A stretch of 64,000 bases of DNA from Zwartia hollandica (GTDB lineage Bacteria > Pseudomonadota > Gammaproteobacteria > Burkholderiales > Burkholderiaceae_B): positions 644,636 to 708,635 of the forward strand of contig NZ_JAHXRI010000010.1 in assembly GCF_019923725.1 (NCBI RefSeq), written 5' to 3'. The notes below the pieces were generated by a model, which searched no databases, was not told the DNA's origin, and saw nothing but the letters and a program-made list of their open reading frames with translations. This document shows, in pieces, positions 37,641 to 44,172 of this stretch (within the stretch, counting starts at the first letter, position 1; every line of letters begins with the position of its first letter). The position numbers and the translations under genes are program-made.

Positions 37641-38194
37641 TACTTGCGGTGGTAGAAAGCAAATCCCTCTCGTACACGCTTGTCCGTTTTCCGAACGACC
37701 TTGCCATCTGAGTCGGTGTACTCGTACGTATTCTGCTGATCGTCCAACGTAATAATGCGAAACTGATCGGTTTTCCCAATGTAACTAGTTTTGTCTGATA
37801 CACCTGCGATTGAATCGCATATCGTATTCAATCGAGAAGGATCATCGACATTGACGTTATCTTCTTTTAGATAGTCAGGCGTTAGTTTCTTGTTTCTTAA
37901 GGTCTGAAACTGAAGATTGCCTTGCATTGACCAATCAAATGCACTGCGTGCAACACAGGATACAACAGTCGAACCCATTGTCACCAGGTATTGTGTCTCC
38001 TGATTCATCGCACCGTTCGCGATGTAGTCTTGAACAGTAATGATTTCTATTTTTATGTTCTGCGCAGTCTGCGACTGCTGTATCAACCAGCGTCCCAGCA
38101 TCTTGTTGAAGTACGGATTGTTATTTTGCGCCAAACTTGGCAGTGCCAGTAACGACAGTAGAACAAATGCAAGGACTGAGTGCATGCGATTCAT
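37640..38194 (-). CDS. Secreted protein of unknown function
   Basis: I do not recognise this 184-residue protein. It has a clean signal peptide (HSVLAFVLLSLLALPSLAQ) and a polar mature part with GRWLIQQSQTAQ near the start and alternating strands ending GFAFYHRK; the pattern could be a lipocalin-like or beta-sandwich fold. Cysteines are few (VVSCVA and TICDS), which may form one disulfide. The repeat protein gene lies 34 bp upstream on the same strand, so they are likely co-transcribed. Confidence 0.75.
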   Translation of the reverse strand: MNRMHSVLAFVLLSLLALPSLAQNNNPYFNKMLGRWLIQQSQTAQNIKIEIITVQDYIANGAMNQETQYLVTMGSTVVSCVARSAFDWSMQGNLQFQTLRNKKLTPDYLKEDNVNVDDPSRLNTICDSIAGVSDKTSYIGKTDQFRIITLDDQQNTYEYTDSDGKVVRKTDKRVREGFAFYHRK

Positions 38195-38228
38195 TTAGAG
38201 TACTCCCAAGTCAAGAGAAGAGTGACGG

Positions 38229-38561
38229 CTAGTTAGAAACGCAAACACCACCAGACTTGCCGTACCCTGCCGGGCAACTCCCGCTTCCACCGTAGTATGC
38301 ATAGCATGCGTTACTGTTGGCCACACATACACGTCCGCTTTGCCCATAATTGCTTGGACAACTTTGTCCCGACGGCACCACGAAGGCGTACCCTGCACCA
38401 GGGTTTGGTACACAGGTCGTGCCGCTCTGACCGTAGTTACTTGGGCAGCTCTGTCCGGAGGGTACTATCAAAGGCTGTGCCCTGGGCGCAGGATTTTTGC
38501 ATGATGCATGGGCGGCAAAAGACAACACCAGTATCGAAACTGCCAATAGAGCTTTTTTCAT
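38229..38561 (-). CDS. Small secreted Cys/Gly-rich protein with three tandem repeats
   Basis: A 110-residue protein with a signal peptide (cleavage near AAHAS). The mature part has three repeats: VPSGQSCPSNYGQSGTTCV (33-51), a near copy at 62-80, and the shorter GSGSCPAGYGKSGGVCV form at about 92-108. Each carries two cysteines exactly ten residues apart (39/50, 68/79, 96/107); C21 and C86 are extra. The consensus is short and disulfide-like. The function is unknown, and the repeats differ at DNA level, so they are not recent duplications. Confidence 0.75.
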   Translation of the reverse strand: MKKALLAVSILVLSFAAHASCKNPAPRAQPLIVPSGQSCPSNYGQSGTTCVPNPGAGYAFVVPSGQSCPSNYGQSGRVCVANSNACYAYYGGSGSCPAGYGKSGGVCVSN

Positions 38562-38576
38562 TTAAATATCCCTTAT

Positions 38577-39104
38577 TCAAAGTACGACACCCAGTCCTGT
38601 TGGGATCGTGTCCCCCACCTTCAACTGCAAATACGCAAGATCAAGCCACCGACCGAACTTTACACCAACCTCTGGCATCAGCCCCGTTTGCACAAAACCA
38701 AGTTTTAAATGTAACGCGATCGATTCTCGATTGCCCGCCTCAATTGCCGCGACCATCACGTGCTTCTTTAATTTTCGAGCACGTTCAATCAGTGCCGTCA
38801 TCAACAAAAAACCGACTCCTGCCCCACGTCGATCGTGCCGCACATAAACCGAATGTTCGACGGTGTGTCGGTACCCGTCGAATGCTCGCCAATCGCCAAA
38901 ACTTGCGTACCCAATCACCTTATCAGAGCCGTCAACGGCGACTAACACTGGATAGCCCTTGCCTTGACGCTCTAGTAGCCATGACTGGCGATTCGCTTCA
39001 TCAACAAGCGTTTCATTCCAGATCGCCGTGGTGTGCTCCACCGCATCGTTATAAATAAGCATGATGCCCTGCGCATCATCGATGGTTGCATCACGAATAT
39101 GCAT
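38577..39104 (-). CDS. GNAT acetyltransferase (phosphinothricin acetyltransferase-like)
   Basis: A 175-residue GNAT protein starting MHIRDATIDDAQGIMLIYNDAV. The acetyl-CoA loop (YVRHDRRGAGVGFLLMTALIERA) and the EAGNRESIALHLKLGFVQTG block are complete. The pattern matches the Pat/YncA branch, which often acetylates methionine sulfoximine-like or amino-acid analogues. GGGGAAAAGGA precedes the ATG at 39104; an in-frame ATG five codons earlier lacks a ribosome site. The 3' end is 15 bp from the repeat protein gene, so these minus-strand genes may form one unit. Confidence 0.88.
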   Translation of the reverse strand: MHIRDATIDDAQGIMLIYNDAVEHTTAIWNETLVDEANRQSWLLERQGKGYPVLVAVDGSDKVIGYASFGDWRAFDGYRHTVEHSVYVRHDRRGAGVGFLLMTALIERARKLKKHVMVAAIEAGNRESIALHLKLGFVQTGLMPEVGVKFGRWLDLAYLQLKVGDTIPTGLGVVL

Positions 39105-39150
39105 TCCTTTTCCCCACATTTAATTGCCGAACTCGCGATTACGAAATAAC

Positions 39151-39162
39151 GTAGAATTCTAC
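39151..39162. promoter_or_regulatory. 12-bp perfect palindrome upstream of the glycine riboswitch
   Basis: GTAGAATTCTAC is fully self-complementary and contains a -10-like TAGAAT. It lies 10 bp before the riboswitch P1 stem, so it could be a promoter -10, an operator, or both. No convincing -35 is seen. Confidence 0.4.
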
Positions 39163-39172
39163 TTGTATCGTT

Positions 39173-39375
39173 AGTAGCGGGAGAGCACACAGGCCTCATG
39201 AGCACTGCTGTCGCCGAAGGAGCAACCGCCCCGGAAACTCTCAGGCACAAGGAACCGCTACTTCTTTGACACTCTGAAGAGTTGCCCAGCCGCACAGCCC
39301 GGCACACCGAAGGAGCAAGCGTTAATCGAGGCTTAGCTTCCGAGACGCGAATCTCTCAGGTCCTGCACAGAGGGG
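39173..39375 (+). promoter_or_regulatory. Tandem glycine riboswitch
   Basis: Two glycine aptamers lie in a row. Aptamer 1 (39173-39262) is closed by an 8-bp P1 stem (AGTAGCGG/CCGCTACT) and contains GGGAGAG, GCCGAAGGAGCAA and ACTCTCAGGCA. Aptamer 2 (39272-39372) is closed by CTCTG/CAGAG and contains CACACCGAAGGAGCAAG and TCTCTCAGGTC. These are the conserved cores of the glycine riboswitch family, which binds glycine cooperatively. It leads into the flavoenzyme gene at 39432, which it most likely switches on when glycine is abundant. Confidence 0.95.
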
Positions 39376-39423
39376 GCGCACACTTGAATCGCAAGTGCGC
39401 TCACCTTTATTCGTGCGCAAGGA
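39376..39423 (+). promoter_or_regulatory. Glycine riboswitch expression platform
   Basis: After aptamer 2, GCGCAC (39376-39381) can pair with GTGCGC at 39395-39400 (with CTTG/CAAG forming a hairpin) or with a second GTGCGC at 39413-39418, which abuts the AAGGA ribosome site (39419-39423). No T-run follows, so control of translation start rather than termination is the more likely mode. The choice between the two pairings is my inference. Confidence 0.5.
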
Positions 39424-39431
39424 CTATTCCC

Positions 39432-40676
39432 ATGCTTAACAAGATCGCTGTCATTGGTGGCGGCATCACTGGTGTCACCACAGCTTACGCGCTCGTCAAA
39501 AGAGGCTTTGATGTCACACTCTACGAAAGCCATCGCTACGCCGGGATGGAGACCTCGTTTGCGAACGGAGGCCAACTGTCTGCCTCTAACGCCGAGGTCT
39601 GGAACCACTGGTCCACAGTCCTAAAGGGGCTTAAGTGGATGTTCAACCGCAGCGCTCCGCTGTTAGTTAATCCTAACCCGAGTTGGCACAAACTCAGCTG
39701 GTTTACGGAATTCTTGGCAGCCATCCCACAGTACAAACAGAACACCATCAAAACCACGCAACTAGCCATCGCCGCGCGCAAGTACCTGTTTGACTGGGCT
39801 ACCCAAGAGAACATCTCTTTCAATCACCAAACAAAAGGGATCTTGCACATCTATCGTGACAAACATAGCTTTGATCACGCGCAGTCCGTTAATTGCTTAC
39901 TCCAGCAGGGTGGACTCGAGCGCCGCGCGGTCACCCCGCTCGAAATGCGTAGCATCGAGCCCACACTTGCGGGAAAGTACTACGGGGGGTTCTTCACAGC
40001 AGACGACTCAACTGGCGACATTCACAAATTTACGACTGGACTGGCCGCAGCGATTGAACGCTTAGGCGTCAAATGTAACTATAGCCATGAGGTCATACGC
40101 CTTGTGCATGTTGATTCAGGCGTTCTGGTGCGCGCAAAGGCCGAGGCAGGAGATACAACTAATCGCTTTGATGGCGTCGTCTTATGTGGTGGAACCGCGA
40201 GCCGAGCGCTAGGCGCACAACTGGGCGACCGAATCAATATCTACCCAGTCAAGGGATACTCGATCACCGTGAATCTCAATGATCCCGCGAGCCAGAGCGG
40301 TGCGCCACAGGTTAGTTTGCTAGACGACGAAACAAAACTCGTCACGAGCCGTTTAGGCAGCGATCGCTTTCGGGTGGCAGGTACCGCTGAGTTTAACGGC
40401 ACCAACCGCGACATCCGTGCGGATCGCATTGAGCCACTTGTTCGCTGGGTACACCAGTGCTTTCCGCGCATCAACACCCGCCATGTCATACCTTGGGCCG
40501 GTTTACGTCCGATGCTACCCAACATGCTTCCCAAAGTGGGGCCAGGCAAAAAACCTAATGTTTTTTACAATACCGGGCACGGTCATCTAGGCTGGACGCT
40601 CTCGGCAATCACCGCCGAGGCGATCGCGTCTTGCATCCAACAGGCAAAGGGCTTAGATAGCTCGCGTTACTGCTGA
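39432..40676 (+). CDS. FAD-dependent D-amino-acid dehydrogenase/glycine-oxidase-like enzyme
   Basis: A 414-residue flavoprotein of the DAO/DadA family. It has an FAD Rossmann motif at the start (IAVIGGGITGVTTAYALVKRG), a glutamate for ribose binding (YESHRYAGMETS), and a C-terminal GLRPMLPNMLPKVG followed by FYNTGHGHLGWTLS. DadA-like enzymes deaminate D-amino acids; relatives oxidise glycine or sarcosine. Its upstream tandem glycine riboswitch argues for glycine (or a metabolite such as D-alanine or sarcosine) as physiological cue. The start at 39432 follows AAGGA by 8 bases. The stop overlaps the convergent Bug gene by 10 bp. Confidence 0.9.
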   Translation: MLNKIAVIGGGITGVTTAYALVKRGFDVTLYESHRYAGMETSFANGGQLSASNAEVWNHWSTVLKGLKWMFNRSAPLLVNPNPSWHKLSWFTEFLAAIPQYKQNTIKTTQLAIAARKYLFDWATQENISFNHQTKGILHIYRDKHSFDHAQSVNCLLQQGGLERRAVTPLEMRSIEPTLAGKYYGGFFTADDSTGDIHKFTTGLAAAIERLGVKCNYSHEVIRLVHVDSGVLVRAKAEAGDTTNRFDGVVLCGGTASRALGAQLGDRINIYPVKGYSITVNLNDPASQSGAPQVSLLDDETKLVTSRLGSDRFRVAGTAEFNGTNRDIRADRIEPLVRWVHQCFPRINTRHVIPWAGLRPMLPNMLPKVGPGKKPNVFYNTGHGHLGWTLSAITAEAIASCIQQAKGLDSSRYC

Positions 40677-41656
40677 ACAATCCCCGCCTGCGCAATCGTA
40701 TCAGCATACTTCTTGCGTAAGTCCCGGAGCATGACTTGCATCTCTGGGACTGTATTGGTTGAAACGCTGAATCCCAGCGCCTCAATCTGCTTGATATTCG
40801 CAGGGTCGCGAACAATCTCCGTCACATCCTTATTGATTTTGTCCAGGATCGCAGTTGGTGTGCCCTTAGGCGCCAGTATTCCTTGCCAGCTTTCGATATT
40901 AACGGCTGGGTACCCTGACTCCGCCATCGTTGGCACCTCAGGGAAAACAGGTGAGCGATAGTTGGTCGTCACCGCCAAGGCACGCAACTTGCCAGCCTTA
41001 ATTTGCTCAGTGACAGCAGCCAAGGTGATGATTGTGGCATTCACGTGTCCGGCCATCGTATCCAAGGCAGCAGGCGCGCCACCTTTGTATGGGATGTAGT
41101 TGACTTTAATATCCGCTGCGCTGGCGAGCACCTCGTGCGCGATATGGGCAATGCCACCACTTGTCGGCAATGCCAGCGTAAGCTTGCCGGGATTTGCTTT
41201 GGCGAAGTCAACATAGTCTTTAAATGTTTGCGCCTGAAAGCCCGGATTAGACACAAGCACCTGCGGATTGACGACCAAGCGCATCACGCCGCTCAGGTCT
41301 TCTGCGGTGTAGGGCGGGTTTTTGAGCAGAATGGTATTGAGCACGATCGCATCGCTGTGGAGCACGAGCGTGTAACCATCAGGCTTTGCACGAGCGACTT
41401 GTGCCGCACCAATCGCACCACCTGCACCCGTAATATTCTCAACTATTACCGTTTGACCCCAAGCGCTACTAAGTTTTTCTGCGATCAGGCGGGCAATCTT
41501 ATCCGTACTACCGCCCGCAGAGACAGGAACGATAATTCGCACGGAACGCTGTGGGTAGGATTCCGTTTGCGCAACGACAGCGCCGCAAAAACCTACCGAC
41601 AAAAAACAAGCAAATAACACTCCGTATGCTTTCTTTAAAAACAGGCTACTCAACAT
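40667..41656 (-). CDS. Bug-family (TctC) periplasmic solute-binding receptor
   Basis: A 329-residue receptor with a signal peptide (KKAYGVLFACFLSVGFCGAVVAQ) and the family segments YPQRSVRIIVPVSAGGSTD, GAGGAIGAAQVARAKPDGYTL and PYKGGAPAALDTMAGHVN. No TctAB permease is nearby, as is usual for orphan Bug proteins. It is divergent in sequence from the other Bug protein at 21130, so the two are not recent duplicates. It converges with the flavoenzyme gene (10-bp overlap). Confidence 0.93.
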   Translation of the reverse strand: MLSSLFLKKAYGVLFACFLSVGFCGAVVAQTESYPQRSVRIIVPVSAGGSTDKIARLIAEKLSSAWGQTVIVENITGAGGAIGAAQVARAKPDGYTLVLHSDAIVLNTILLKNPPYTAEDLSGVMRLVVNPQVLVSNPGFQAQTFKDYVDFAKANPGKLTLALPTSGGIAHIAHEVLASAADIKVNYIPYKGGAPAALDTMAGHVNATIITLAAVTEQIKAGKLRALAVTTNYRSPVFPEVPTMAESGYPAVNIESWQGILAPKGTPTAILDKINKDVTEIVRDPANIKQIEALGFSVSTNTVPEMQVMLRDLRKKYADTIAQAGIVQQ

Positions 41657-41698
41657 GACCTCTCCCGAGCGTTCAATTATTTCGACTAGAGCACGTTT

Positions 41699-42673
41699 CT
41701 AAAACACATACCGCTTACCCACGGCAGTTGGCGCTAAGACTTTATCCCCAAAAACATTTGCCATTGCAGCAATCGCGCGCCAACCCGTGCAGTGACCTGC
41801 ACCGATTAACTTCAAGCCAAATTGTTTTAAACCCTCTACCGTTTCAGGAATGATCGCTTCGTTTGCTCCTGACAAATGAAAGCCACCGAAGACAGCATGG
41901 ATCGGAATGTCAGGAAAGCGATCTCTCGCATCATGCAGTACGTTAATGATGCCTGCATGTGAACATGCAGAAAAAATAACAAGTCCTTTGTCTTTAACTT
42001 TTACTCCCAACCAACGCTCATCGACGAGCATCTCGTCCTTCTCCCACTGGCCATCTGCATTTTTACGTACTTGACCAGGAAGTCCACGCTCAAACGCAGT
42101 GCGTCGCGGGATTTCACCGCTAACCGCGAACATATCATTGAGTAGCGATACCGGCTCGCGATACAAAGCAACCTCTGCTCCAGCGGCTGTAAGCTGCTCG
42201 ACACTAGGAACATCGATCATTTCGCGGTACTTACCGTTAGGCAAAGTCGCTGCGCGTTTATGAAACATGTCTGGGTGCCCGTAAAACGGTACGGTTTTAC
42301 TCCCATTTCGCTGTCGAATGGCGTTCAATGCCAACAACAGTGCGCCCGCATGATCCCAGTGACCATGGGACAGCACGACCGACTGAACCTTACCGAGGTC
42401 AACACCCAAACGACTCACATTTCGCTCAAAGGCGTACTCTTCAGGGCCTGTGTCGAACAAGACTGTTCGCTCTGTATCGCCTTTACGAGCAGTGATCAAA
42501 CAAGATAGACCATGGGCTGCGCAACATAGACAGAGGCCGGCCATCATTTGTCCGCCTCGACTAAATAGTCCCATCGCTTCGCTAGTCACGCCGGCCGGCG
42601 TAGTTGAGAGCATATCTGTCGTGTTATCCACAAGGATATGTATTTCTAACGCATCCACCGCATCTAGCATCAT
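41699..42673 (-). CDS. Metallo-beta-lactamase-fold hydrolase (RFA-P synthase-like)
   Basis: A 324-residue MBL-fold protein. The metal motif H-G-H-W-D-H is in LSHGHWDHAGALL, a second His/Cys set is in FSACSHAGIINVL, and the final GAGHCTG motif is present. The arrangement matches the dihydropteridine-type '7,8-dihydropterin-6-methyl... synthase' (MptA/RFA-P-like) group, whose function in bacteria is unknown. The Cys-rich GLCLCCAAHG segment near residue 50 is typical of this group. It stands alone with a terminator-like hairpin between it and tRNA-Lys. Confidence 0.85.
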   Translation of the reverse strand: MMLDAVDALEIHILVDNTTDMLSTTPAGVTSEAMGLFSRGGQMMAGLCLCCAAHGLSCLITARKGDTERTVLFDTGPEEYAFERNVSRLGVDLGKVQSVVLSHGHWDHAGALLLALNAIRQRNGSKTVPFYGHPDMFHKRAATLPNGKYREMIDVPSVEQLTAAGAEVALYREPVSLLNDMFAVSGEIPRRTAFERGLPGQVRKNADGQWEKDEMLVDERWLGVKVKDKGLVIFSACSHAGIINVLHDARDRFPDIPIHAVFGGFHLSGANEAIIPETVEGLKQFGLKLIGAGHCTGWRAIAAMANVFGDKVLAPTAVGKRYVF

Positions 42674-42775
42674 GTCGACAGCCCCAGCTTGTATTGAGCG
42701 AATATCTTTTTTACCGCAGATTTTCTACATTCAGGGAATGTTTTTGATGCTCGACGAAGCAATGCGTTTTTTTGA

Positions 42776-42810
42776 GCAAAAAAAATGACTTACTCTTGAA
42801 AGAGTAAGTC
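42776..42810 (-). terminator. Rho-independent terminator of tRNA-Lys
   Basis: Read on the minus strand, GACTTACTCTT pairs with AAGAGTAAGTC with almost no loop, followed by A and a run of T. It lies 12 bp beyond the tRNA-Lys 3' end and also separates it from the MBL-fold gene. Confidence 0.9.
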
Positions 42811-42821
42811 ACTGTTTTACT

Positions 42822-42898
42822 TGGTGGGTCGGGGGAGACTCGAACTCCCGACCAACGGATTAAAAGTCCGCTGCTCTAACCAACTGAGCTACCGACCC
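42822..42898 (-). tRNA. tRNA-Lys (anticodon TTT)
   Basis: A 77-nt cloverleaf with encoded CCA. The acceptor stem GGGTCGG/CCGACCC is perfect. The anticodon stem CGGA/TCCG region encloses CTTTTAA with anticodon TTT, and the T arm is GGGAGTTCGAGTCTCCC. It lies 35 bp downstream of the amidase stop on the same strand, with its own promoter. Confidence 0.97.
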
Positions 42899-42908
42899 CA
42901 AGCCCTAC

Positions 42909-42937
42909 ATTATGACTTTTTCATTATTGGCTGTCAA
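42909..42937 (-). promoter_or_regulatory. Promoter of tRNA-Lys overlapping the amidase stop codon
   Basis: On the minus strand TTGACA, a 17-bp spacer and CATAAT form a near-consensus sigma-70 promoter. The -35 covers the amidase stop codon (42934-42936). A start about 7 bp past the -10 would put the tRNA 5' end close to +5. Confidence 0.85.
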
Positions 42938-44172
42938 ACCGAGGGGTGTGCAGCAAAAATTGACTCAAACTTAGTACCTAGTGTCAGCAAAAGGCTGTCC
43001 TCATTCAGAGCAGAAACAAACTGCACGCCTAAGGGCATGCCTGCATCGCCTTTAGCGAAAGGCAATGTTAAGCAAGGAACCCCAAGCGTTGTCCAGGCCC
43101 GGTTAAACGTCGACATACCAGTGCCAGTTGATTTAAGAGGCGCTTGCCCGGGGGCACCAAGCGTCAACACCGCATCAACATCTAACATCGCCCGCGCAAA
43201 CAACGCTTTGCACTTCTCCACGTGTAATAGTTCTTTTTTGAACTGCTCATCCGTAATCAGCAAACCGGTTTCAATTAACTTAACAGTCGAGGCACCTAAG
43301 TTTGCAGCCTGAGTGCGATAGACCACCTCGTAAGACCGCGCCGCATCGTAGGCCATGATGAGGCGATTCGATTGACCAAGCGCAAGAAAGTCCTTCGCTG
43401 GCAAGTCGATGTCGACGATTTGCACGCCAGCGGCTTGAAGTACGTCTCGCGCACGCTCGAGCGCGCGTAACGCATCGGGATCGGCTTGAGGAGCTTCAGG
43501 GGAGGGGTACCAGGCAACACGAGGCTTGGCGGGGGCTTGAGCCCGTGCATCTTGTTCAAGTAGCACGGATGACAACAACCGAATGTCGGTCATTGAGCGA
43601 GCCATCAACCCGATGGTGTCCATCGTAACGGACAGCGGACCAACGCCCTCTAGCGAAACCTTGCCGTGTGTGGGTTTGAAGCCAACGATGCCGCAGTAGG
43701 TGGCAGGACGAATCGTCGATCCGCCTGTTTGCGAACCCAGCGCCATCGTCACCATATCGTCTGCAACGGCTGCCGCCGAACCACTCGAGGAGCCACCCGG
43801 TGTGCGGTCAATGCAGTGGGGGTTGGTCGTGGGGCCCGCGTGCTGGTGAGCAAACTCTGTTGTCACCGTCTTACCTATAATCAACGCCCCCGCAGCTCGC
43901 AGCTTTGCAACAGCGTACGCATCATGCTGCGGCCTGTGGTTGGCAAAGGCCGCAGAGCCGTAGGTTGTGGGCATATCATATGTATCAAAGATATCTTTGA
44001 TACCAACAGTGACTCCTGCCAACGGCAGGGCAGACGTATCTGCCGGCAATGCGGCGAACTGCTCGCGAACCTGCTGCGCATCATGCCAAGACCAGGCGCG
44101 TACCTGCGGTTCGCGCGAGGCGATCCGGGCAAGTTGTTCTTCTAAAATCTGCGATCTAGTGAGCGCTGTCAC
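42934..44172 (-). CDS. Amidase signature family hydrolase
   Basis: A 412-residue amidase-signature enzyme. The catalytic Lys is in VGIKDIFDT, and the Ser-rich GGSSSGSAAAVA loop holds the cis-Ser and nucleophile Ser with the following AMALGSQTGGS(TIR). These enzymes hydrolyse amides; the substrate is not known. It starts at a GTG immediately after the TAA of the GH31-like gene, so the two are tightly coupled. The gene ends inside the tRNA-Lys promoter. Confidence 0.9.
   Translation of the reverse strand: MTALTRSQILEEQLARIASREPQVRAWSWHDAQQVREQFAALPADTSALPLAGVTVGIKDIFDTYDMPTTYGSAAFANHRPQHDAYAVAKLRAAGALIIGKTVTTEFAHQHAGPTTNPHCIDRTPGGSSSGSAAAVADDMVTMALGSQTGGSTIRPATYCGIVGFKPTHGKVSLEGVGPLSVTMDTIGLMARSMTDIRLLSSVLLEQDARAQAPAKPRVAWYPSPEAPQADPDALRALERARDVLQAAGVQIVDIDLPAKDFLALGQSNRLIMAYDAARSYEVVYRTQAANLGASTVKLIETGLLITDEQFKKELLHVEKCKALFARAMLDVDAVLTLGAPGQAPLKSTGTGMSTFNRAWTTLGVPCLTLPFAKGDAGMPLGVQFVSALNEDSLLLTLGTKFESIFAAHPSV

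Noticed and set aside
21130-41656. The two Bug receptors as recent duplicates
   Set aside because: Only the family motifs are shared; the rest, including signal peptides and ligand loops, differ substantially.
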